From SB11 sp965222995 (lineage in GTDB: Bacteria; Bacteroidota; Bacteroidia; UBA8524), in the NCBI GenBank assembly GCA_965222995.1, contig OZ244977.1, positions 3,596,001 through 3,660,000 on the forward strand: DNA of 64,000 nt, in the 5' to 3' direction. The number at the start of each line of letters is the position of its first letter. The first letter of the stretch is position 1. A model generated the notes under the pieces. The model was given only the letters and a program-made list of their open reading frames with translations, ran no database searches and was not told where the DNA came from. Shown in pieces: positions 46,506-54,506 of this stretch. Made by a program: the position numbers and the translations under genes.

Positions 46506-46653
46506 TTTCAATCACTTTTATTTCCAAACTAATTGCTACTGGGGAGCAACAAAATAAACAATGCAAAAGCATTGTGAAACCACTACCCCTTTTTTTACCT
46601 GTATTACTATACATAATACAGAGAATCATTTCTAACAATTAAAATTATTAAAT

Positions 46654-47043
46654 ATGAAAATTAAATTTTTACTACTATTATCTATTTTTATTCTTTCAGT
46701 TTTTACTGCTTGTATAAAGCTAAATGGTTCATCCCTACCTTATAATGATAATTCTTACCCTTACCATATAAAAACTGGAGAAGATGATGATCAGCCCACA
46801 TATGTAGGGGTAACCCGTAAACGAAATGGACAACCTATTCAAGGAGCCACTGTCATGTTAATTAACGGAGTGGACACACTCAGCGGTATTACCAGTGACT
46901 CAGGATATGTAAGCTTATCACCGGTTGTTATTGGTAACAACTATGATTTGTTAATTGAACATGCATTATATCTGCCTGTTTCTGACAATATTGTAATTAC
47001 CACACAACAAACAAATAGAATTGATACTTTAGAAGTTCAATAA
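46654..47043 (+). CDS. Small lipoprotein with carboxypeptidase-regulatory-like fold
   Basis: A 129-residue protein with lipoprotein signal MKIKFLLLLSIFILSVFTAC. The mature part has an acidic segment (KTGEDDDQP) and then a domain with the CarboxypepD_reg-like pattern (VTRKRNGQPIQGATVMLING ... SGITSDSGYVSL). No enzyme motif is present. It precedes the TPR-kinase gene by 58 nt, with a hairpin between. A role as a surface sensor part for that kinase is possible from position. Confidence 0.7.
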   Translation: MKIKFLLLLSIFILSVFTACIKLNGSSLPYNDNSYPYHIKTGEDDDQPTYVGVTRKRNGQPIQGATVMLINGVDTLSGITSDSGYVSLSPVVIGNNYDLLIEHALYLPVSDNIVITTQQTNRIDTLEVQ

Positions 47044-47051
47044 TTTGGTTT

Positions 47052-47078
47052 AGCTTTCCAGAAATTTTCCGGAAAGCT
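47052..47078 (+). terminator. Hairpin after the lipoprotein gene
   Basis: AGCTTTCC / GGAAAGCT with an 11-nt loop, followed by ATTTCCTATTTTC. It is either a partial terminator before the kinase gene or a processing site. The T-run is interrupted. Confidence 0.45.
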
Positions 47079-47101
47079 ATTTCCTATTTTCAAATACTAT
47101 T

Positions 47102-49111
47102 GTGGCAGTAACTTATAAATACATCGTTCAATTTTTCTTTTTAATAGCTTGTAGCTCAAGCTTATTTGCTACTAATATCGATAGCTTAAAAAATCTTTTA
47201 CCTACAGTTAACTCTAACGATAAGTTTAATATCCTTTTAGATTTAGCATGGGCTGATGATTTGGACTTGGAAATAAGAAATAGGTATGCTTATGATGCTT
47301 ACAATCTGGCTTTTAAGCAAGACGATAACGGATTTAAGCTAGAAGCTCTTAAAATTTTATCCTCTTTATCATGGCAACTGCAAGATACTACTATTGAAAA
47401 CAACTTTAAACGGCTGAGTTATTTTGCATTACTTAATAACGATTACCAAACAGCTGGGGCAGCACATAACACTTTAGGACTATTTTTCCAAAAAAGACCG
47501 GTATATGATAGCGCTATTCTATACTATCAAAAAGCGATTGAGATGTTTGACTCTGCTAATAGCAAAGCCAACAAGGCACAGGCAATGGTAAACCTTGGAA
47601 TAATATATAAAAATATTGGTTTTTATACAGATGCTGTAAGTATTACACTAAGCGGTATTACTATTTCAGCAGAAGTAGAAGATAACCAAAACTTAGCAGC
47701 TGCTTATAATAACTTAGGGAATACTTTTAAAGAATTAAAAAATTACAATGAGGCTGAGTTTTATTTAAAAAAAGCTTTAGAAATTAGGCTAAAACAAAAC
47801 AATAAGCGTGCAATTGCCGGTGTGCTAAACAACTTGGGAAATGTCTATAGATATTGGGGTAAGCTTGATATTGCATTAATAAATTATAACGAAGCTTTAG
47901 CGCTAAAACGAGAAATTGGCAATAAAATACTTTTAGCCTCTACTATAGACAATATTGGGGAGGTATTTATGCTTAAAAAGCAATATACCACTGCTGAAAA
48001 GTATTTTAAAGATGCTTTGCAAAAACGCTCAGAAGAAAGGGACTTACCCGGTATTACTACTTCAAATAACAGAATGGCTCATCTGCATTTTTCACTAAAG
48101 AACTACGATAGCGCATTTTTATATGCCATAGTGGCTTTGACAATAGGGAAAGAAATAAGTAGCAGAAAAGACATACTTAAAAGCTACGAGCTTTTAAAAA
48201 ACATTGAAAATAAAAGAAGTAACTATAAACAAGCATTGCTGTTTGCTAACGAATATGACGCTTTGAAGGATTCCTTATACTCAGAAGAAAAGGCTAAGAT
48301 AATAAGTAATGCCGAAGTAAAATATCGTACGGAAAAATATATTAGAGACTTATCAATCTCATTAGAAAAAGAAAGAACACAAAAAATTAAAATCAGAAAT
48401 CAAAATCTTATTATTAGTATCCTGTTTATCGCTTCTATTTCAATACTTGTAATAACACTTTTGGTATTAAGAGCCTATCAAGCAAAAAAGAAAGCCCGAA
48501 ACATTGAGAAATTATTACGAAGAGAGATTCAGCACAGGGTAAAAAATAATTTACAGTTAATATCAAACATGCATTACCTGCAAATAGAGCAAGCAACTGA
48601 TCGTTCTATAAAAAATTTAATAACAGAGAATGAGCATAGGCTACAAGCCATTAATATGGTGCATCAAACCCTATGGAGGGGCAATACCAAAACTGAACTA
48701 AATTTTAAAGTTTATATTCTGAACCTTATAGAAGATATAAGGGTTGCTTTTGCCAACCAAACCACAACCATTAATCAAATCTATGATATTGATAACCAAT
48801 ACTTTTCTGCTGACATTGCAAACTCAATAGGACTTATTTTAAATGAGCTTCTTACCAATGCTTTTAAATATGCTTTTAAAAACAAAAGAGAAGTAGGCTT
48901 GGAAATATCGCTTAAGCAAAAAAACAAAGACTATTTTTTGCACCTTTCGCATAGTGGAGAGTTGTGGGATTACGACCACCTTAAAAACAAAAAAGGTAGT
49001 TTTGGGATACCATTGGTTAATATGTTGATTGAGCAAATTGGCGGAGAGATTAAAGTTGAAATAACAGAAACTTTAACGTTATATAAAATTCAAATTCCTA
49101 TAAAAAATTAG
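47102..49111 (+). CDS. TPR sensor histidine kinase (HisKA_2 type)
   Basis: A 669-residue kinase. The best start is the GTG at 47102 (MAVTYKYIVQFFFLIAC), which gives a signal peptide directly. Residues about 60-385 are TPR repeats (AQAMVNLGIIYKNIGFYTDA, LAAAYNNLGNTFKELKNY), probably periplasmic. One transmembrane helix lies near 433-456 (LIISILFIASISILVITLLVL). The HisKA_2 dimerisation domain carries REIQHRVKNNLQLIS with His478, and the ATPase has ILNELLTNAFKYAF. The ATPase G-box is unusual (HLSHSGELWD). The LytTR regulator begins 8 nt downstream. The signal is unknown, but the TPR part suggests a protein or peptide. Confidence 0.88.
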   Translation: MAVTYKYIVQFFFLIACSSSLFATNIDSLKNLLPTVNSNDKFNILLDLAWADDLDLEIRNRYAYDAYNLAFKQDDNGFKLEALKILSSLSWQLQDTTIENNFKRLSYFALLNNDYQTAGAAHNTLGLFFQKRPVYDSAILYYQKAIEMFDSANSKANKAQAMVNLGIIYKNIGFYTDAVSITLSGITISAEVEDNQNLAAAYNNLGNTFKELKNYNEAEFYLKKALEIRLKQNNKRAIAGVLNNLGNVYRYWGKLDIALINYNEALALKREIGNKILLASTIDNIGEVFMLKKQYTTAEKYFKDALQKRSEERDLPGITTSNNRMAHLHFSLKNYDSAFLYAIVALTIGKEISSRKDILKSYELLKNIENKRSNYKQALLFANEYDALKDSLYSEEKAKIISNAEVKYRTEKYIRDLSISLEKERTQKIKIRNQNLIISILFIASISILVITLLVLRAYQAKKKARNIEKLLRREIQHRVKNNLQLISNMHYLQIEQATDRSIKNLITENEHRLQAINMVHQTLWRGNTKTELNFKVYILNLIEDIRVAFANQTTTINQIYDIDNQYFSADIANSIGLILNELLTNAFKYAFKNKREVGLEISLKQKNKDYFLHLSHSGELWDYDHLKNKKGSFGIPLVNMLIEQIGGEIKVEITETLTLYKIQIPIKN

Positions 49112-49119
49112 GCTATAGT

Positions 49120-49848
49120 ATGAAAAACCTAAACTTATTAATTGTTGAAGACGATGTTGTAACAGCTAAAAGAATAGCTGAATATTTAGAAAAATTAGGC
49201 TATACTATTATAGGTACTACCTCATCTGGAGAAGAAGCTCTTGAAATAATGAATTCAAAACCTATTGATATAGTGTTGATGGATATTCGGTTAAAAGGCA
49301 CCCTTGATGGGATTGAAACAGCAAAGAGGATCCTTAAAGAATGGGACGTAGATATAATTTATATCACTGATATTGAAGATGAGGAGGTTTTTAAAAGGGC
49401 TAGAACTACTTTCCCTAAAAACTATCTTACAAAACCTCTGAATTTAAGGCAGCTGAATATTGCCATTGACTTGGCAATTGCAGATGGTGAGAGCAATACG
49501 GTATTGCGTTCATTCCAAAATAAATATGCCTTTCTATATTTTAGTGACAATAGCTATAAAAAAGTTACTGTTGAAGATATCTGTATTATAGAAGCTAATG
49601 GACCTTATACTAAAATTTTTATTAAGGGTAATGATACTCCACTCAAAGTATCTATAAGCTCAAACAAGATTTATAAAAAGCTTAACTCACAATTACTTTT
49701 AAAAGTACATAAATCTTTCTACATTAATATGGAACGGGTAGATAGTATAGAAAATAAGATTCTGATATTAGACGGTAAAAAAATTCCTGTAAGTCCCCGC
49801 CTATATAAAGGAGTATTGAAACACTTTAATATCTTAAAACGCAATTAA
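49120..49848 (+). CDS. LytTR-family response regulator
   Basis: A 242-residue regulator. The receiver domain has acidic residues E10-D11-D12, phosphoacceptor D55 (IVLMDIRLKG) and K of LTKPLN. The LytTR domain spans about 138-240 (VEDICIIEANGPYTKIF ... LLKVHKSFYINMERV). It is the partner of the TPR kinase just upstream. Phased repeats lie directly after its stop, upstream of the next secreted gene. Confidence 0.92.
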   Translation: MKNLNLLIVEDDVVTAKRIAEYLEKLGYTIIGTTSSGEEALEIMNSKPIDIVLMDIRLKGTLDGIETAKRILKEWDVDIIYITDIEDEEVFKRARTTFPKNYLTKPLNLRQLNIAIDLAIADGESNTVLRSFQNKYAFLYFSDNSYKKVTVEDICIIEANGPYTKIFIKGNDTPLKVSISSNKIYKKLNSQLLLKVHKSFYINMERVDSIENKILILDGKKIPVSPRLYKGVLKHFNILKRN

Positions 49849-49855
49849 GCAGGAA

Positions 49856-49888
49856 AACAGCTTTTAAATAACAAAAAACAGTTCTTTA
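49856..49888 (+). promoter_or_regulatory. Candidate LytTR operator
   Basis: AACAGCTTTTAA (49856) and AACAGTTCTTTA (49877) start exactly 21 bp apart. The second contains ACAGTTCTT, which fits the known LytTR site pattern [TA][AC][CA]GTTN[AG][TG] at 8 of 9 positions. The repeats lie 96 to 127 nt upstream of the ATG at 49984. Confidence 0.55.
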
Positions 49889-49983
49889 GAAACCACGTTT
49901 CCAAAAAATTCTTCATTATCCCAATTTTGGGGGAGTATAAACCTGCTTGCAAAGCAACAGAGGCTATCTAAAAATTAAAAATA

Positions 49984-50541
49984 ATGAAGAAAGCAATTAC
50001 TATCACATTCGTCTTTTTATTGTGCTTAACGGTTAAGGCGCAAGAACAAAAAGAAACTCACAAATTAAAATATTTCAATCTTGGGGTTGGCACATCAAGC
50101 TGGGGCGTTCCTGTTTATGGAAGCATTGAATTCCCCGTAGGAAAAACAGATAAGCCCCAAGACCAAACTATTGCCCTTGGGGCATCTTATCAAAGCAAAT
50201 CAGAAACCTACACTTGGTTTGGAGATGAAATAACATGGAGACATACTATTATAGGCATAAACGCCTCCTTTCATTATTACTTTGATAGGCTTATAGATTT
50301 AGACGAAGATTTTGATATATATGGAGGTTTAGGTGTTGGATACTATTCATGGAAAACAACCCTTAAAGAAACATCAACTGGTTTTTCAGGAAATTATTCT
50401 GGGACTGGCAGTGGGGGTATTGGCATTTCATATGTTGCAGGGGCACGTTATTATCTCAACAAAAACATTTCGTTAAATATCCATTACGGCGGTAATACTA
50501 TATTATCATCTGCACGTATAGGAGTTTCTTTCAGGTTTTAA
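49984..50541 (+). CDS. Small outer-membrane beta-barrel protein
   Basis: A 185-residue exported protein with signal peptide MKKAITITFVFLLCLTVKAQ. The mature part has about eight amphipathic strands (TIALGASYQSKSETYTWFG, IIGINASFHYYFDRL, GISYVAGARYYLN) and ends in the C-terminal F signal of barrel proteins (IGVSFRF). It is the first of three secreted-protein genes after the LytTR regulator, with a 14-nt gap to the next. Confidence 0.8.
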   Translation: MKKAITITFVFLLCLTVKAQEQKETHKLKYFNLGVGTSSWGVPVYGSIEFPVGKTDKPQDQTIALGASYQSKSETYTWFGDEITWRHTIIGINASFHYYFDRLIDLDEDFDIYGGLGVGYYSWKTTLKETSTGFSGNYSGTGSGGIGISYVAGARYYLNKNISLNIHYGGNTILSSARIGVSFRF

Positions 50542-50555
50542 AAATATATACAGTC

Positions 50556-51596
50556 ATGAAAACTATTATTATAACAATTCTTTTATTCTTTACAGCATCA
50601 GGTGTATTTGCAAAAATATGGAGGGTAAATAATAACTCTATATATACCAATGGTTGCATAAATTGCTTCAGCAGCTTGCAAGACGTAAATAACTCAACTA
50701 GTGTGCTACCTGGAGATACAATTCACCTCGAAGCATCGGGTACTAACTATAATGTTACTACTGTAAACAAAAAACTGGTAATAATAGGTACTGGTTATTT
50801 TTTAAATGAGAATGGAAGTTTGCAACAAAATCTAGTAACAGGGATTGTCAAAGGAATAAAGCTTGACCCTGGTTCTGAAGGCACAATTTTAACTGGGATA
50901 CCTATTGCAAATCATTTCTATCCAGACTTAGAGATAAATGCAAGTAACATACAAGTTATAAGTTGTTATGTTGAGGGTGATTTATACTTCAGAAACAGAG
51001 CCCCTAAAGTATTAGAGAATATTACTATAAGGCAATGTTTTATTAAAGATGAAGTTATAGAACCATTCTACCCTGGTGGAATAAACATTTTAAAAATTAC
51101 TAATTCTTATTTTGGTAGAAATGTCGAGCTTTCTGCAAAAGACATAAACTATTTTGGCACTTTTTCCAACAATATTGTTGAAGGACAATTAACTGGAAGT
51201 AACGGTATGGAATATTTTAATAATATATTCAAAAGAAATACTGAAGGTATTAAAGAAGATTTAAACTCTACAACCAATGTTTATAATAATATTTTTACAA
51301 GTTCTGTGCCGTCATGGCTATCATCAAGCAGCAATATAAGTATACCCCAAGCAACTGTATTTGTTGCCAATGGTAGTACTGACGGCATACATCAGGTTAA
51401 CCCACCAACAATTTGCCCGCAGTGTTATACCGGCTATCCTAATAATACAGAGCAAATAGGTATGTTTGGTGGAACAACACCTTATGTGCTAAGTGGCATA
51501 GCTCCAATACCCACAATTTACGAGCTAAAAAACCGTCCAAGCTCATATCAAGGTGATACCATACATATAAAAATAAGTACAAGAAGTAACGATTAA
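50556..51596 (+). CDS. Secreted protein with beta-helix-like repeats, no T9SS domain
   Basis: A 346-residue exported protein with signal peptide MKTIIITILLFFTASGVFA. The body is a series of short strands and Asn-rich turns like a parallel beta-helix (NASNIQVISCYVEGDLYF, NITIRQCFIKDEVIE, MEYFNNIFKRN). Two CxxC pairs are visible (GCINCFSS and CPQCYTG). It ends at IKISTRSND without a sorting domain. It is co-transcribed between a barrel protein and a T9SS protein. Function unknown. Confidence 0.75.
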   Translation: MKTIIITILLFFTASGVFAKIWRVNNNSIYTNGCINCFSSLQDVNNSTSVLPGDTIHLEASGTNYNVTTVNKKLVIIGTGYFLNENGSLQQNLVTGIVKGIKLDPGSEGTILTGIPIANHFYPDLEINASNIQVISCYVEGDLYFRNRAPKVLENITIRQCFIKDEVIEPFYPGGINILKITNSYFGRNVELSAKDINYFGTFSNNIVEGQLTGSNGMEYFNNIFKRNTEGIKEDLNSTTNVYNNIFTSSVPSWLSSSSNISIPQATVFVANGSTDGIHQVNPPTICPQCYTGYPNNTEQIGMFGGTTPYVLSGIAPIPTIYELKNRPSSYQGDTIHIKISTRSND

Positions 51597-51621
51597 TAAC
51601 TAACCATTAAAACAACCAATA

Positions 51622-52752
51622 ATGAAAAAATTATTAGTTATACTACTTGTTTGTTTTTCGCATATAGCCTTTGCCCAAAAAATAACCCAGCTAGAATATT
51701 GGATTGATAAAGACCCAGGTTTTGGAAAGGCAACACCGATAACAGGTATGACTGCCGCAATTGATATTTCAAGTTTTGATTTTCCTTTAGCAGGTACGCT
51801 TTCAAAAGGCATACATATTATTGGTATAAGAAGTAAAGATGAATATGGTGTTTGGAGTCTCACCAATCATGTTTTTGTTAACGTATTGGATAGCTCAAAA
51901 GGTAAAATTATCGAATTGGAATATTTTTGGGATAATGATCCTGGCTTTGGCAAAGGCCAAAAGCAAAAGCCAGATTTACCTATCAAAGATTTGAATGAGG
52001 TAAACTTAAAAGTAAATGTACCTACTACACTGAGCTTAGGAAATCATTTATTATACGTAAGAAGCCTTGATGACAGAGGCCAATGGAGCCATACCAATTT
52101 TGCTGGGCAGGTTGAACTGCTGGCACTTACTAATGATACCGTTTTTATTGATACTACAGTATGCAGCAAACTGGTAACACCAGATGGCAAAACATTTAGA
52201 AAAACGGGTGTTTACATAGGCGCACAACAAAAGGGCAGCAGATACCAAATAATAGAGTATAACCTCACCGTTAAGCCTGTTGATGTTGGTGTAATTCAAA
52301 ACAGTGCTACTTTAACGGCAAATGCAATAGGGATAAAATACCAGTGGGTAGATTGTAATAATAACTACCAGCCCATTGCTGGTGAAACGCAAAATGCCTT
52401 TACTGCAACTAAAATTGGCCGCTATGCTGTTATAGTAACTGAAAATGGATGTACTGATACTTCTAAATGCTTTAATGTGAATACAGTTTCGATTGAGACA
52501 ATTGATAATGACAAAATTTTTAAGTTATATCCCAACCCCAATAAAGGTACTTTTACTATTGAGTTTCCTAACTCTTTTGAGGGAAATAAAACAATGGTTA
52601 TTACTGATGTTGTGGGTAAAAAAGTAGCTGAATACTCTTTTTTTTCAAAAAACATAAACATAAATCTTGAAATTGAAAAAGGAATATACTTTGTAAGGTT
52701 TATTAATAATAAGCATAAGCCCCTCTTCGCTCAAAAAATTATTATTCAGTAG
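51622..52752 (+). CDS. T9SS-sorted protein with DPGFG repeats
   Basis: A 376-residue exported protein with signal peptide MKKLLVILLVCFSHIAFAQ. Two tandem units of about 85 residues begin with LEYWIDKDPGFGKA and LEYFWDNDPGFGKG and contain GIHIIGIRSKDEYGVWS and GNHLLYVRSLDDRGQWS. An Ig-like domain follows (NSATLTANAIGIKYQWVDC). The C-terminus is a T9SS type A sorting domain (FKLYPNPNKGTFTIEF ... GIYFVRFINN). DPGFG repeats occur in larger Bacteroidota surface proteins; their ligand is unknown. It is the last gene before element copy 6. Confidence 0.82.
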   Translation: MKKLLVILLVCFSHIAFAQKITQLEYWIDKDPGFGKATPITGMTAAIDISSFDFPLAGTLSKGIHIIGIRSKDEYGVWSLTNHVFVNVLDSSKGKIIELEYFWDNDPGFGKGQKQKPDLPIKDLNEVNLKVNVPTTLSLGNHLLYVRSLDDRGQWSHTNFAGQVELLALTNDTVFIDTTVCSKLVTPDGKTFRKTGVYIGAQQKGSRYQIIEYNLTVKPVDVGVIQNSATLTANAIGIKYQWVDCNNNYQPIAGETQNAFTATKIGRYAVIVTENGCTDTSKCFNVNTVSIETIDNDKIFKLYPNPNKGTFTIEFPNSFEGNKTMVITDVVGKKVAEYSFFSKNININLEIEKGIYFVRFINNKHKPLFAQKIIIQ

Positions 52753-52855
52753 CTTATTTGTATCGATATGCATCATAAGATAAACAAAATGTGCTTTTTT
52801 TGTGTTCTAGAAGTTTGTATTTGATGTGTTAGAGATTGAAAAATAAATAACAGCT

Positions 52856-52919
52856 GGTTCGATATTTTACTCGTGAGGGCTACAAACACTTAAGGACCCT
52901 TGCTATGCAAGGGTCCTTA
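52856..52919 (+). repeat. GGTTCGAT-hairpin element, copy 6
   Basis: The core at 52856-52884 is identical to copies 1 and 4. The hairpin at 52891-52919 is TAAGGACCCTTGC / GCAAGGGTCCTTA, loop TAT, a 13-bp perfect stem. Its lower stem differs from the other copies with both arms changed together. No second GGTTCGATTCC is found. The minus-strand gene to the right has its own terminator. Confidence 0.75.
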
Positions 52920-52959
52920 CAAATCCAGTTATTCCCACTTATTAGGGAGAACTCTAAGA

Positions 52960-52984
52960 AGGCATTATACTCAGTATAATGCCT
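52960..52984 (-). terminator. Terminator of the PKD gene 53000-54436
   Basis: A perfect 11-bp inverted repeat AGGCATTATAC / GTATAATGCCT with loop TCA, 15 nt after the minus-strand stop codon. The T-run is weak. Confidence 0.6.
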
Positions 52985-52999
52985 AGCCATATCAAAGAC

Positions 53000-54436
53000 C
53001 TATTTCTTAGCTTTAGTTTTGACTTTTATCTTACGACAATGCTTATTTGTTGTATAATCTAATTTACCTTTCCCATATTGATGATTCGTGTCTTTAATTC
53101 TGAGGCAAACTTCATAACTCCCCTCTTTTTTGTAAATATGGTTAGGGTTAGGGCTTCTAGATGATGTTCCATCCCCAAAATCCCAATAATACTCTCTAAA
53201 AATATTAGTGGTGTTTACAACATTGGTAAAGTGTATTGCATTGGGGTATGATTCCATTTGGTCTTCTTTAAATCCTATTGATGGAGTTTCTGGAGCTATA
53301 AGTTCGCCCTCTCCTTCCCCAACATTTACTGTTACTTCTTTGCATATTTTTTTGCAACATGTCTGCCCATTTATTTCTCTTATAATGGTTAAGCATACTG
53401 TATATGTTGCATTACTGTACGGATAAGTATGTTGAGGGGTTTCTTCATTTGATGTGTTACCGTCACCAAAGTCCCAGTACCAACTTACTGTAGAACCCGG
53501 TCCTGATGAAATTTCTGAGAAAATACCCGGGTAATAAATATCAGGGTCCAATGAAATATTTCCTGCATCAAAATCAAGCTGAATTGATTCACAACCACAA
53601 TCTTCTATTATAACTTCCACAGGAACTGTATATGAACAACCATTTTTCTCAATTTTCTTAGAATATGTACCACTCATCGAAAATTTCACATCTTTTAAAA
53701 CAACTTCGCCTGTTCCCAAAGATTCTGAATTTGGGTCAAACCATTCCGTTGCACCACAACCAGATTTATCTAATATTATATCACTCCCGCAGCTCCCTGT
53801 TATTGTATAGCTTGAAATATTGAGAACTGTAACTTTAGAAATCCTGATTTCATATTGGCTTTCATTTGGACAAGTATTGGTTAATATTCCTGTGTATACA
53901 GGATAAATAGATAACTGAGAATAGTCATCATTAGGAGTAAACGGAATCACTAATTTTTGCCAATTTGTATTATGTTTAAAAGAATTATCTATTAATTGTG
54001 AAGATGAAGAGTTTGGTGGAATTGCATTAAAGTGCGAGTTTGAACTTTGGTTTAAACCATTAGATGCTCTAATAACTAAATATCCAGCATCAAAACAGTT
54101 AGTATTTTTGACCCAAAGACAAATCTGATATTTAGTATTTTTTTTGAAATTAAAACAAGAGTATATACTTTCTCCCCTATCATTAAACCCTGCCCACATC
54201 CAAATTGAATTAGCACCTCCGTGTCCAGCACCGCTAATATTTACAGAAGGTGTACCTGATGAGTAATACCATCCTGGCATAGTTATACCATTAGCATTTA
54301 AATCTCCACCAGTAGCAGCAAATAAGTTTGGGTTTTGTAAACAATCAGGTGGCGAGCTACAGTTTTGTCCCTGTCCAAAGACATTAGCATTAAAAACAAG
54401 TAAAATAAATATCTTAAAGATTAATTTTTTTCTCAT
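53000..54436 (-). CDS. Secreted PKD-domain protein lacking the T9SS sorting domain
   Basis: A 478-residue exported protein with signal region KLIFKIFILLVFNANVFGQ. Residues about 25-200 form a beta-sandwich domain like a carbohydrate-binding module (GHGGANSIWMWAGF, YQICLWVKNTNCF). An Ig-like segment and two PKD domains follow (WYWDFGDGNTS near 320, REYYWDFGDGTSS near 425). It stops in a basic tail (KIKVKTKAKK). The paralogue 54507-56177 continues with a sorting domain here. It is therefore truncated relative to its paralogue and may stay in the periplasm or be a decaying copy. It is co-transcribed with the paralogue (70-nt gap). Confidence 0.8.
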   Translation of the reverse strand: MRKKLIFKIFILLVFNANVFGQGQNCSSPPDCLQNPNLFAATGGDLNANGITMPGWYYSSGTPSVNISGAGHGGANSIWMWAGFNDRGESIYSCFNFKKNTKYQICLWVKNTNCFDAGYLVIRASNGLNQSSNSHFNAIPPNSSSSQLIDNSFKHNTNWQKLVIPFTPNDDYSQLSIYPVYTGILTNTCPNESQYEIRISKVTVLNISSYTITGSCGSDIILDKSGCGATEWFDPNSESLGTGEVVLKDVKFSMSGTYSKKIEKNGCSYTVPVEVIIEDCGCESIQLDFDAGNISLDPDIYYPGIFSEISSGPGSTVSWYWDFGDGNTSNEETPQHTYPYSNATYTVCLTIIREINGQTCCKKICKEVTVNVGEGEGELIAPETPSIGFKEDQMESYPNAIHFTNVVNTTNIFREYYWDFGDGTSSRSPNPNHIYKKEGSYEVCLRIKDTNHQYGKGKLDYTTNKHCRKIKVKTKAKK

Positions 54437-54506
54437 ATTGTTCAGATTTAAAAGGCACAGGTTTAAGTAATGTTAAACCTGTGTCCTTAAGATTAATTCG
54501 AGGGAA

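Larger units (their letters stand above)
46291..46653. other. 363-nt divergent intergenic region
   Basis: It holds a weak phased repeat (46365-46396), adjacent palindromes (46479-46505) and a small hairpin ACAATGC / GCATTGT with loop AAAA (46558-46575) before the lipoprotein gene. Short open frames here on both strands overlap the palindromes and are not credible genes. Confidence 0.5.

Noticed and set aside
3240..52919. Elements as tRNA genes
   Set aside because: The T-loop-like motif is present but no acceptor, D or anticodon arm can be folded around any copy.
3240..52919. Elements as integron attC sites
   Set aside because: The paired core boxes of attC sites are missing, intervals of 6 to 17 kb are too long for cassettes, and no integrase is present.
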